DNA from: Bacteroidia bacterium
GTDB lineage: Bacteria; Bacteroidota; Bacteroidia; Bacteroidales; VadinHA17
Length of the DNA stretch: 9,750 bases
Direction of reading: 5' to 3'
Assembly: GCA_026391515.1 (NCBI GenBank)
Contig: JAPLEC010000353.1
Coordinates: forward strand, 1-9,750
This document shows positions 1 through 6,591 of the stretch, piece by piece. The notes below the pieces were generated by a model. The model made no database searches. It saw only the letters and a program-made list of their open reading frames with translations, and had not been told where the DNA came from. How positions within the stretch are numbered: the stretch's first letter is position 1; every line of letters begins with the position of its first letter. The translations under genes were made by a program, and so were the position numbers.

Positions 1-1
1 T

Positions 2-691
2 TTTGAAATCCGGACACGCATCTCTGATCACCCGGTAACAGCAGGATTGCCGATAAGGTGGATGCATCCTGATGATAAAATCGTTCAGGGATTAAAAGTT
101 GCCGGAGAGGATGTCCAGGTCCTTGCCGCTGCCTTCTCTGATACTTCATTCTCAGGTACCGGCAGGTTCGAACCAGTGCTTGTGGCAAGAAATTATGGCA
201 AAGGAAGGATATTCGTCACTTTACTGGGAACACCTGATGAGAATGAGAATCAGGCGTTGCACTGTACAGGATTTATCGTAACTCTGCAGAGAGGTGCTGA
301 ATGGGCAGCAAGAGGTTGCGTAACGCAAGAGGTGCCCTCTGACTTCCCGAATGCTGCAGGAGTTGTCCTCCGTCCTGATTTCAAAGCAATTACTCTCGAT
401 GAGGCTTTCACAAATATCAGCAGTTATGATATAACGAAAAGCACAAAGTATTATACTTTCATTCAGAGCCAGATCAGAAAAGCTGCCGGAGATGAAAAAG
501 CTCTTCTAAAGCTGGAAAAGAAAATGGTGAGTGTTTTAACTAACAAAGAAGCTACGATTGAAGCCAAGAAGCTGATGTTACGTGAATTAAGCTGGATGGG
601 AACTGACTATTGTGTTCCTTCAATAAAAAATCTTTCTGCTGTTCCGGAATTGAAGGATGAAGTGGATTTTGCACTGACAAGATTACAATAA
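2..691 (+). CDS. ThuA-domain protein, 3' part (5' end outside window)
   Basis: The frame is open from base 2 with no stop, so the gene begins before the window; the TTG at 47 is internal, because family-conserved sequence (SDHPVTAGLP) lies across it. About 229 residues are visible. Residues 9-116 match the C-terminal half of a ThuA-like (glutamine-amidotransferase-fold) domain: the HPVTAGLP segment, WMHPDD, NYGKGRIFVTLLGT (64-77), RGAEWAARG (97-105) and VPSDFP (111-116). The last ~110 residues are charged and helical, with a HEAT-like end (DYCVPSIKNL onward). ThuA proteins are associated with trehalose and other disaccharide use through 3-keto sugars; the exact reaction is not settled. The neighbouring + strand genes are glycosyltransferases and unlikely partners; the opposite-strand cluster from 4148 onward is functionally closer. 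The family call is firm, the substrate unknown. Confidence 0.85.
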   Translation, partial: FEIRTRISDHPVTAGLPIRWMHPDDKIVQGLKVAGEDVQVLAAAFSDTSFSGTGRFEPVLVARNYGKGRIFVTLLGTPDENENQALHCTGFIVTLQRGAEWAARGCVTQEVPSDFPNAAGVVLRPDFKAITLDEAFTNISSYDITKSTKYYTFIQSQIRKAAGDEKALLKLEKKMVSVLTNKEATIEAKKLMLRELSWMGTDYCVPSIKNLSAVPELKDEVDFALTRLQ

Positions 692-702
692 ATACAATAA
701 AT

Positions 703-833
703 TTAACCGCAAAGAACGCAGAGTCCACCTGCGCTAAAGCTTCGGCGGGTAAAAAACACAGAGTTCGCAAAGATTGTGTAAATATTCTTTTTCTTTGCGA
801 CCTTTGCATAAGCTTTGCGTACTTTGCGGTTAA
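703..833. repeat. 131-bp compound palindromic intergenic repeat built from 9-bp words
   Basis: The outer arms TTAACCGCAAAG (703-714) and CTTTGCGGTTAA (822-833) are perfect 12-bp inverted repeats. Extending them to 703-723 and 813-833 gives 19 of 21 matching bases. A nested pair, TCGCAAAG (765-772) and CTTTGCGA (793-800), is also perfect. The right half repeats a CTTTGCGNA word about every 9 bases. The element fills nearly the whole spacer between the thuA-like gene and the glycosyltransferase gene. It begins 11 nt after the thuA stop and ends 22 nt before the next start. It has no T-run placed as in a standard terminator. Similar CGCAAAG-word spacers are familiar to me from Bacteroidota genomes, but that is recollection and not a search. 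Confidence 0.8.
727..750. repeat. Small hairpin nested in the larger repeat (copy 1)
   Basis: ACCTGC (727-732) pairs with GCGGGT (745-750), one pair being G-T, around a loop containing AAGCTT. The core CTGCGCTAAAGCTTCG (729-744) is identical to 5202-5217. It interrupts the CGCAAAG-word tract of the surrounding palindrome and looks like a separate unit placed inside it. Confidence 0.7.
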
Positions 834-855
834 TTATTTTTAATTTTAAATTGTC

Positions 856-1785
856 ATGTTCTCACTCGTAGTTCCAATATATAACGAAGATAAGCTTATC
901 GATGTGCTGATGAGCCGCACTATTGCAGCCATCGAATCTTTCACAAAAGATTATGAAGTGATCTTTGTTGATGACGGGAGCACGGACCAGAGTCTTTTGA
1001 AAATTCTCAGATGGAGAGAGAAAAATAAAAAAATAAAACTTCTTTCACTGTCGAGGAATTTCGGGCACCAGGCTGCTTATACTGCTGGACTTGAATATTG
1101 CAGGGGTGATATTGTTGCAATGATGGATGGCGATCTTCAGGATCCTCCGGAGCTACTTGGAGAAATGTACAGGAAGATCACTAAGGAAGATTTTGATATC
1201 GTCAGCGGGAAAAAAACTGGACGAAAAGGAAAAAGCAACCGGAACCTCTATTCCATTCTTTTTCATCTGGTATTCAGGCATATCGGTGATCTCAAAGACA
1301 TGGAGAATTATGGTAACTACTCCATGATGAAAAGAATAGCCGTAAATGCTTTGCTGTCAATGAAAGAAAAAGTGCGTTATCTGCCGGGGCTCAGAACATT
1401 TGTCGGCTTTAAACATGGTGATGTTGAATTTGTACGGGATGATCGTTTCAGTGGAAAATCTAAGATGAACCTGCGAAAACTATTTAGACTTGGTGCCGAT
1501 GCAATTTTCTCTTTTTCCAGATTCCCAATACGTATGTGCCTCATTCTTGGCACTTTAGGGACTTTAGTATTCATGGGTGCCGGTATTTACGTTTTAATCT
1601 CAAAAGCCAACGGGACTGCAATTTCCGGCTGGTCATCAACATTACTGAGCATCTATTTCCTGGGATCAGTTCAGCTGGTCTTTCTGGGAATTATGGGTGA
1701 ATATATTTTCAGGAATTACAAGGAGTCACAAAACCGTCCGGTTTATTTTGTCAGGAAATTCTATGATGACAATCCTGAAAAATAA
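856..1785 (+). CDS. GtrB/DPM1-like family 2 glycosyltransferase (polyprenyl-phosphate sugar synthase)
   Basis: This 309-aa protein has the full family layout. An N-terminal GT-A domain carries VVPIYNE (5-11), the nucleotide-binding DDGSTD (39-44), NFGHQAA (68-74) and the metal-binding DGDLQDPP (91-98). It is followed by RFSGKSKMNLRKLF (197-210), two membrane helices at about 227-249 and 260-283, and the tail GEYIFRNYKESQNRP. Relatives transfer a sugar from a nucleotide sugar onto undecaprenyl (or dolichyl) phosphate at the cytoplasmic face of the inner membrane. The donor sugar cannot be read from the sequence; glucose, mannose and aminoarabinose-type relatives all share these motifs. The last 23 bp overlap the next gene, a GT-C enzyme of the class that uses such lipid-linked donors, so the two are very likely co-translated partners. 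The ATG at 856 places the conserved VVPIYNE at the usual distance from the start. Confidence 0.93.
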   Translation: MFSLVVPIYNEDKLIDVLMSRTIAAIESFTKDYEVIFVDDGSTDQSLLKILRWREKNKKIKLLSLSRNFGHQAAYTAGLEYCRGDIVAMMDGDLQDPPELLGEMYRKITKEDFDIVSGKKTGRKGKSNRNLYSILFHLVFRHIGDLKDMENYGNYSMMKRIAVNALLSMKEKVRYLPGLRTFVGFKHGDVEFVRDDRFSGKSKMNLRKLFRLGADAIFSFSRFPIRMCLILGTLGTLVFMGAGIYVLISKANGTAISGWSSTLLSIYFLGSVQLVFLGIMGEYIFRNYKESQNRPVYFVRKFYDDNPEK

Positions 1786-3844
1786 TGGAACGAGATTGAA
1801 ATATATCTTTTTTGCAAGTTCAGCATTTCTTCTTATCATAATGATTATCCTGAGCAGAAATGCCGGTATTTCATGCGATGAAGTTCTTCATTATGAACAC
1901 TCTGTAGCAGTATATAATTATTTTGCCACTAACGGCAGCGATCATTCTGCGCTTGAAACTCCTGTAACACATCTGAAGTATTATGGTCAGTCTTATGATA
2001 ATATTGTAACCATTCTCACAAAATGGTTCAATATTGATGATGTTTACGGTTTTCGTCATTTAATGAGCTCTCTGGCCGGTTGGCTGACAATCTTTTTAAC
2101 AGCACTTTTTGCAGTCTGGCTTTCCGGTTACAGAACCGGAATTCTTGTTCTGTTTATGTTCGCTGTCTCTCCGACTTTCATGGGTCATGCCCAGAATAAT
2201 CTGAAAGATGTTCCATTTGCCCTGGCATATATATCAGGAACTTTTTTTACAGTCAGAATCCTTTTTTCTGAAAAGAAAATTTTACTGTCCGATCTTGTTT
2301 TGCTCATTTTCAGCATTGCTTTCTGTGTCAGCATAAGGGCAGGTGGATTGCTTTTAATCTGTTACCTGTATCTCTTTTTCATTTTGATACTTATTTATAA
2401 AAAGGTAAAAGAGGGTAAATTTGATCTTCATGAAAGTGGTAAACGGCTGATAATTATTACATTAATTGCCGCGACAGCATATTTCCTTAGCATCCTCCTT
2501 TGGCCTTATGCATTGCAGTCACCTTTAAAAAATGTAATTGGATCGTATCGTGTTATGGTTCACTATCCGGATACTTTCAGACAGATTTTTGAAGGGAAAA
2601 CTGACTGGTCAGATTTTATGCCATGGTACTACTTACCAAAATCAATGGTAATTACTATACCTGTAATTATTTTTATCGGATCTCTTATTCTGCTTTTCTT
2701 CTCTAAAAAGATTTATGATTCAGGGAAAACTCTTATTTATGGGATTATTGCTATCACAATTCTGTTTCCCTTATGCTTTGCAATTATCGAAAAATCAAAC
2801 CTTTACAGTTCGTGGCGACAGTTCCTTTTTGTTTATCCTGCAATCGTGCTTTTTGCCGCTTCAGGATTCAATTATATTTTTGATCTGGTGAAAAACAGAT
2901 TCGCCAGATGGGTCCTGTTTGCAATTCTTTTTCTGCTTTCAGTACATCCGATTGGCTTTATGGCAAAGAATAAGCACTATTGTTATATATATTATAATCA
3001 ATTTGTCGGCGGACTGAAAGGTGCTTATGGTAACTACGAGACCGATTATTATTTTACCGGTCAGACTGAAGCATCGAAATGGCTGATAAGTTATCTTAAA
3101 GAAAATAAGATAGATACAGCAGTTGTAAAAGCGACATATACAGTTTCATGGCAGTTCAGAAACCAGCCTTCAATTAAAACTTCTTATTTCAGAAATGAAG
3201 AGAGAAGCCAGTGCGACTGGGATTATGCTATTGTTACAAACAGGTATATTCCGCCTTATCAGTTGAAGAAAAAGATTTGGCCGCCCGAAAATATCATACA
3301 TATAATATATGCTGACAGCATTCCGATTTGTGCTGTGCTGGAAAGGAAAACAAAGGCAGATTTTTACGGTTATAGGGCTCTGGAAGAGGGGAGAAACAAT
3401 GAAGCAATAAGGTACTTTGAAGAGGCTCTGAAAATTAATGATAAGGATGAAATGATTTTTTATAATTTTGCACGGGCTTTATCTAATGATGGCCAGTATG
3501 AAAAAGCAGATTCGGTTCTTAAGAAGGGGCTGGAAATAAATCCTGATTGTGAACCGATTTTGATGTATCTCGGAAATATTGCCAAAACGAATAAAAACGC
3601 AAATGATGCAATTAAATATTACGAGAAACTTATTGAGGTGAACAGGAAATATTTTGAAGCGTACGTAGAACTGGCAAAACTGACAGGTGAAAAAGATATT
3701 CAGAAAGCACGGAAATTATTAAGAACATGTCTGAAAATGAACCCAAAAAATAAGCCGGCAATAATTGCTCTGGCTGACACATATAGAAAAAGTGATCCGG
3801 ACATTGCAAGAAAATATGATGAAATAGCAAATACAATTAAATAA
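1763..3844 (+). CDS. GT-C (PMT/ArnT-like) membrane glycosyltransferase with C-terminal TPR domain
   Basis: With ATG 1763 as the start the protein has 693 residues (the adjacent ATG 1766 is equally possible). The open frame reaches back to 1697, but that would put 89 bp inside the upstream gene and add a hydrophilic leader, so I reject it. A first membrane helix (about 14-31) is followed by a luminal segment with an acidic pair in ISCDEVLHYEHS (Asp39, Glu40), the position of the catalytic aspartate in PMT/ArnT-type enzymes. HAQNNLKDVPF (142-152), about ten hydrophobic helices, and the family-like HPIG...YYNQFVGGLKGAYGNYE segment (395-427) follow. Residues ~533-693 form about four TPR units (for example GYRALEEGRNNEAIRYFEEA). 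GT-C enzymes take sugar from a polyprenyl phosphate and glycosylate a protein or lipid at the periplasmic face; the TPRs would then be periplasmic and could bind the acceptor (inference). The gene is A/T-richer than the - strand genes. Confidence 0.88.
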   Translation: MMTILKNNGTRLKYIFFASSAFLLIIMIILSRNAGISCDEVLHYEHSVAVYNYFATNGSDHSALETPVTHLKYYGQSYDNIVTILTKWFNIDDVYGFRHLMSSLAGWLTIFLTALFAVWLSGYRTGILVLFMFAVSPTFMGHAQNNLKDVPFALAYISGTFFTVRILFSEKKILLSDLVLLIFSIAFCVSIRAGGLLLICYLYLFFILILIYKKVKEGKFDLHESGKRLIIITLIAATAYFLSILLWPYALQSPLKNVIGSYRVMVHYPDTFRQIFEGKTDWSDFMPWYYLPKSMVITIPVIIFIGSLILLFFSKKIYDSGKTLIYGIIAITILFPLCFAIIEKSNLYSSWRQFLFVYPAIVLFAASGFNYIFDLVKNRFARWVLFAILFLLSVHPIGFMAKNKHYCYIYYNQFVGGLKGAYGNYETDYYFTGQTEASKWLISYLKENKIDTAVVKATYTVSWQFRNQPSIKTSYFRNEERSQCDWDYAIVTNRYIPPYQLKKKIWPPENIIHIIYADSIPICAVLERKTKADFYGYRALEEGRNNEAIRYFEEALKINDKDEMIFYNFARALSNDGQYEKADSVLKKGLEINPDCEPILMYLGNIAKTNKNANDAIKYYEKLIEVNRKYFEAYVELAKLTGEKDIQKARKLLRTCLKMNPKNKPAIIALADTYRKSDPDIARKYDEIANTIK

Positions 3845-3860
3845 CTATAAAACTAAAATA

Positions 3861-4133
3861 ATGAAAAAATTAGCCTTAACTCTCTCATTATCATTGATTT
3901 TAGCGATAAGTGGATTAATTCCGGCAGTTGCGCAGGAGCAGCCCAAGCCGAAGAAGGATACTGTTAACCTTGATACTGATGCCAAGCCAAAACAGTATTA
4001 TGCTGTAGAAGATGAGAAAACTGAAGCTGATAAAGAATCCGGTAAAAGTCATGGAGTATCTATATTAATTATTGCTGCTGCCGTAATAGTTGTTGGCGGA
4101 GTTGCATTTTTCCTGCTGAAGAAGAAAAAGTAA
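3861..4133 (+). CDS. Small exported single-pass membrane protein, unknown function
   Basis: I do not recognise a family for this 90-aa product. Residues 1-24 form a clear Sec signal peptide (MKKLALTLSLSL..., likely cut after PAVA, before QEQ). A hydrophilic, Lys/Pro then Asp/Glu-rich linker (25-64) follows. A single hydrophobic helix (about 65-86, Ile/Val/Ala/Gly-rich) ends at a four-lysine C terminus. The predicted topology is a ~40-residue periplasmic linker anchored in the inner membrane with the basic tail in the cytoplasm. The layout resembles C-terminal sorting tripartite signals, but no LPXTG, PEP or other cleavage motif stands out. The linker has a few Ser/Thr residues and is a conceivable acceptor for the adjacent GT-C enzyme, which is speculation. 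The gene starts 16 nt after the GT-C stop and probably shares its transcript. It is separated by only 14 bp from the converging gene on the other strand. Confidence 0.75.
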   Translation: MKKLALTLSLSLILAISGLIPAVAQEQPKPKKDTVNLDTDAKPKQYYAVEDEKTEADKESGKSHGVSILIIAAAVIVVGGVAFFLLKKKK

Positions 4134-4147
4134 AGTTATTTCTAATA

Positions 4148-5149
4148 TCAGGTCAGAATCCTCCTGCAGAACTCAACACACTTTTTAACTTCAGCAACCG
4201 CATCTGATCCCTCGGGTACCTGATATTCCAGCTCAATATCGACATTGATCGGCCATTTGTTCTTTTTGATCAGGAGAAGAATATCAGCAATCGGAGTCTC
4301 TCCTTTACCCCATTCCATATTTGTATTGACAGGATTTCCTTTGGGGCCTGTCTTGTCTTTCATGTGGATGCTGAAGATCCTGTTGTGAAGTTTTTCGATT
4401 ATTCCGTTTGGATGAAGACCAGTGGCACCAAAATAGTGGCCAGCATCAAAGTTCAGCATTATAGCCGGCGAATAATCAAGAAATTTTTCGAAGCTCCATC
4501 CAGGTTCTCCGGGCTGAAGATGCTGATGCATAATGGCATACATCCCATGCTTTTGTGCGAAAGGACCCAGTTTCTGACATGATTTATCTCCGATTTCTGT
4601 TGAGACGCCTTTTGCCCCCAGAGCTTTGGCAGTATTAAATGCATAATCTATCTCTTCATCTGACCAGTTTTCAGGCGAGAATTTGGCGATGTGGATTTTT
4701 ACGCCAGCCCTGTTGTACATCTTACGAAGCTCTTTAAATTTTGTCATGGGTGCTGATATACGCCATTTTTTCTGTGCTTCAGCTGTCTCCTGCATTGCTT
4801 TTTGAAATGCTGCTTTCTGCTCATCACCAGCATCAAGCGGTAGTCTGGCAGGCCCCTGTGGTATTCCGGCATAAAGCTCAATGGTATTGCTCATCATTTC
4901 AATAGAGCTGATGCCGCATTGTAAACAATATTTCAGCGTATCCTCTGCTGTTGGGGACATGCTTCGCCAGCTATACGTTATTGCTCCAACCTGAACTCCC
5001 CCGAATTTTGAATTTGACTTTTTAGCCTTTGTCTTTTTTGGCTCAGTGCATGAAGAAAAATTTACAGGAACAAGTGCAAATGTGGCAGCAGCAGCAGTCA
5101 TTCCAAGGAACCTACGGCGGGAAACAATATTATTAGATTTATTCTGCAT
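4148..5149 (-). CDS. Tat-exported sugar isomerase/epimerase-like TIM-barrel protein
   Basis: The 333-aa product begins with a twin-arginine signal (SRRRFLGMTAAAATFALVPV, residues 10-29). A cysteine at 34 (NFSSC) follows, which could be lipidated, so it may be a Tat lipoprotein. A Lys-rich linker leads into an AP-endonuclease-2/xylose-isomerase-like TIM barrel from about 51 to the end. Candidate metal and catalytic residues are Glu185 (GVSTEIG), His208 and His210 (MHQH), Asp235 and His238 (NFDAGHYFGA), His262 (IHMKDK) and Glu306/Glu308 (DIELE). Members isomerise or epimerise sugars, or act as lyases on 3-keto glycosides; the name does not fix the reaction. It is the last gene of the - strand cluster, 125 bp after the Gfo/Idh gene. 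Export means it acts on a periplasmic sugar before import, unlike the second TIM-barrel protein of the cluster. Confidence 0.88.
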   Translation of the reverse strand: MQNKSNNIVSRRRFLGMTAAAATFALVPVNFSSCTEPKKTKAKKSNSKFGGVQVGAITYSWRSMSPTAEDTLKYCLQCGISSIEMMSNTIELYAGIPQGPARLPLDAGDEQKAAFQKAMQETAEAQKKWRISAPMTKFKELRKMYNRAGVKIHIAKFSPENWSDEEIDYAFNTAKALGAKGVSTEIGDKSCQKLGPFAQKHGMYAIMHQHLQPGEPGWSFEKFLDYSPAIMLNFDAGHYFGATGLHPNGIIEKLHNRIFSIHMKDKTGPKGNPVNTNMEWGKGETPIADILLLIKKNKWPINVDIELEYQVPEGSDAVAEVKKCVEFCRRILT

Positions 5150-5183
5150 TGTATTGATTATTAGTTATTTAAAATATTTAAAA

Positions 5184-5244
5184 CCCACCCCTATCCTCCC
5201 GCTGCGCTAAAGCTTCGCGGGACAAGCTCTCCAAAGAGGGGATT
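5184..5244. repeat. Compound G/C palindrome in spacer
   Basis: CCCCT (5188-5192) pairs with AGGGG (5237-5241), enclosing a second perfect stem CCCGC (5198-5202) with GCGGG (5217-5221) and a short hairpin CTCT/AGAG (5227-5238). The opening AACCCACCCCTATCC resembles the start of the repeat at 6467-6544. The structure lies between the Gfo/Idh and Tat-TIM genes and could act as a structured spacer or weak terminator. There is no uninterrupted T-run on either strand next to the stem. Confidence 0.65.
5198..5221. repeat. Small hairpin nested in the larger repeat (copy 2)
   Basis: A perfect 5-bp stem, CCCGC with GCGGG, closes a loop containing GCTAAAGC. The 16 bp CTGCGCTAAAGCTTCG (5202-5217) are identical to 729-744. 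The flanks of the two copies differ except that both give Cx(G)C/GCGGG-type closing arms. Confidence 0.7.
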
Positions 5245-5251
5245 CTTTCTT

Positions 5252-5279
5252 CCTTGAACCTTGAACCTTGAACCTTATA
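5252..5279. repeat. Tandem 7-bp repeat abutting a stop codon
   Basis: Three exact CCTTGAA units (5252-5272) are followed by CCTTATA and, inside the coding region, CCTTGGT. Read on the strand of the Gfo/Idh gene, three GGTTCAA units start immediately after its TAA (5277-5275). The unit differs by one base from the GTTTCAA unit in the array at 8920-9003. This is far too short and unspaced to be a CRISPR. Confidence 0.85.
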
Positions 5280-6408
5280 CCTTGGTCCACACGTTTCCCT
5301 TCGCATTCGAATTCACAACTGCATGGATGAATTTCATTCCTCTGACACCATCATGGACTGTTGGAAATTCTCCCGGTTTAAATTTCTCTTTCCGGATTGA
5401 TTTTGCTGTACCTCTGTAGATATTTGCCAGAGCTTCATAAATGCCTTCCGGGTGTCCTGCCGGCATTGTATGTCCCTCTTCGGCAAGCTTATCATTGTAA
5501 CCATGAGCCGGCTTAAACACCTTTGTAGGTTCTGAGTCATGAAGCATATAGAGGTAATTGGGATTTTCCTGGCTCCATTTAAGACTTGCCTTTGAACCAT
5601 AGACTGCAATTGAAAGATTATTTTCCTCCCCGGCGCAAACCTGGCTCGACCTGATGACGCCTTTAAGCATTTTATTAAACCGTAATAATATTGTGCCATC
5701 AAGATCAAGCGTCACACCATCTTTCACTGAGTTAAGGTCAGATAATACTTCTTTTACTTCAAGACCCGTAGTGTACTCAATAAGATTGAAGGCATGCACT
5801 CCGATGTCTCCCATACAGCTGCTTGCTCCTGCCATCTTCGGATCGAGTCTCCATACTCCGGTTATCCTGCTTCCGGTACCATGAATTATCGAATTGATCC
5901 ATCCCTGATAGTATTGAGCATCAATTCGTTGTATTGTGCCGAGAACACCCTTAGCTATCATGTCTCTCATCTGGCGTACCATTGGATACCCCGTGTATGT
6001 ATGGGTCAAAGCAAATGTCAGCTTGTTTTTTGCGACCAGTTTTTCAAGTTCCAGAGCTTCCTTGACAGTAATTGTCATGGGTTTTTCACATACAAGATGA
6101 AAGCCATTGTCAAGGAATTTCTTAGCGAAAAGATAATGATAGGCATTTGGAGTTACAATTGCAACAACTTCCATCCTTTCATTCTTGGGAAACTTAAGCT
6201 CTCCTTTGATAAGAGCGTCAACACTGTTATAACAGCGTGCAAGGCTGATACCTTCTTTGACTGCGAATTCCATGCTCTTTGCATAATTAATATCGAAGAC
6301 GCCTCCGACAAGTTCATAATCATTACAGATGCGTGAAGCACGGCGATGAGCATCACCAATGAATGCTCCGATACCACCGCCTATCATTCCCATTTTAATT
6401 TTCTTCAT
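5275..6408 (-). CDS. Gfo/Idh/MocA-family NAD(P)-dependent oxidoreductase
   Basis: The 377-aa length is usual for the family. An N-terminal Rossmann fold carries GMIGGGIGAFIG (7-18). VTPNAYHY (85-92) leads to the catalytic-lysine motif CEKPM (107-111, Lys109). The C-terminal substrate domain contains GVWRLDP (184-190) and the signature GDIGVHAFNL (200-209), with His205 as the likely catalytic partner. There is no signal peptide or Tat motif, so the enzyme is cytoplasmic. Members oxidise or reduce a sugar hydroxyl/ketone, often at C3, and relatives act in trehalose, inositol and glycoside catabolism. Here it sits in one direction with two TIM-barrel proteins, an MFS transporter and a DUF1080 protein, pointing to 3-keto-sugar metabolism. 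Whether it oxidises a sugar or reduces an imported keto-sugar is not decidable from sequence. Confidence 0.93.
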   Translation of the reverse strand: MKKIKMGMIGGGIGAFIGDAHRRASRICNDYELVGGVFDINYAKSMEFAVKEGISLARCYNSVDALIKGELKFPKNERMEVVAIVTPNAYHYLFAKKFLDNGFHLVCEKPMTITVKEALELEKLVAKNKLTFALTHTYTGYPMVRQMRDMIAKGVLGTIQRIDAQYYQGWINSIIHGTGSRITGVWRLDPKMAGASSCMGDIGVHAFNLIEYTTGLEVKEVLSDLNSVKDGVTLDLDGTILLRFNKMLKGVIRSSQVCAGEENNLSIAVYGSKASLKWSQENPNYLYMLHDSEPTKVFKPAHGYNDKLAEEGHTMPAGHPEGIYEALANIYRGTAKSIRKEKFKPGEFPTVHDGVRGMKFIHAVVNSNAKGNVWTKV

Positions 6409-6466
6409 ATGAGTGTAGTTTAATTTGTTTATTAAGCAAATGAAATTTAGTTTTTTATATTATTTA

Positions 6467-6544
6467 TACCCCCATCCCAACCTACCCCCACAGGGGAAGG
6501 AGTTGGTTCTACTTTTCCCCCTTGGGGGAAAATGAAAGGGGGTA
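6467..6544. repeat. 78-bp double-hairpin intergenic repeat
   Basis: The outer inverted arms TACCCCC (6467-6473) and GGGGGTA (6538-6544) enclose two hairpins. The first is CCAAC (6477-6481) with GTTGG (6502-6506), over an inner CCCC/GGGG stem (6486-6489, 6493-6496). The second is a perfect 20-bp palindrome at 6513-6532 (TTTTCCCCC, TT, GGGGGAAAA in plain reading). It lies in the 183-bp spacer between the MFS and Gfo/Idh genes; the rest of that spacer is A/T-rich leader with no recognised site. Confidence 0.75.
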
Positions 6545-6591
6545 AATGAATTGTAAAATATTTCTTTAAGTCAAATTTTAAGGTGTACAGG

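Noticed and set aside
47..49. TTG as the start of the first gene
   Set aside because: The frame is open to base 2 and the residues before the TTG belong to the conserved ThuA segment.
552..809. 85-codon open frame on the - strand across the end of thuA and the palindromic repeat
   Set aside because: Its sequence is the reverse of thuA codons plus repeat words; no recognisable protein and no leader.
834..855. Bacteroidota-type promoter upstream of the glycosyltransferase genes and in the other spacers
   Set aside because: I looked for TAnnTTTG with an upstream TTG in the leaders at 692-855, 5150-5274, 6409-6591, 7840-7892 and 8886-9007; only imperfect matches inside repeat words were found, so none is called.
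1697..1762. 22-codon upstream extension of the GT-C gene
   Set aside because: It would lie wholly inside the upstream glycosyltransferase gene and adds a leader not expected before the first membrane helix; ATG 1763 or 1766 gives a normal short overlap.
5794..6336. 180-codon open frame on the + strand inside the Gfo/Idh gene
   Set aside because: It is antisense to a clearly conserved oxidoreductase, shows no family motif, and has the irregular composition of a shadow frame.
6513..6532. Perfect 20-bp palindrome as a rho-independent terminator
   Set aside because: The T-run is on the 5' side of the stem and the A-run on the 3' side on both strands, so no U-tract follows the stem; it is better explained as part of the repeat.
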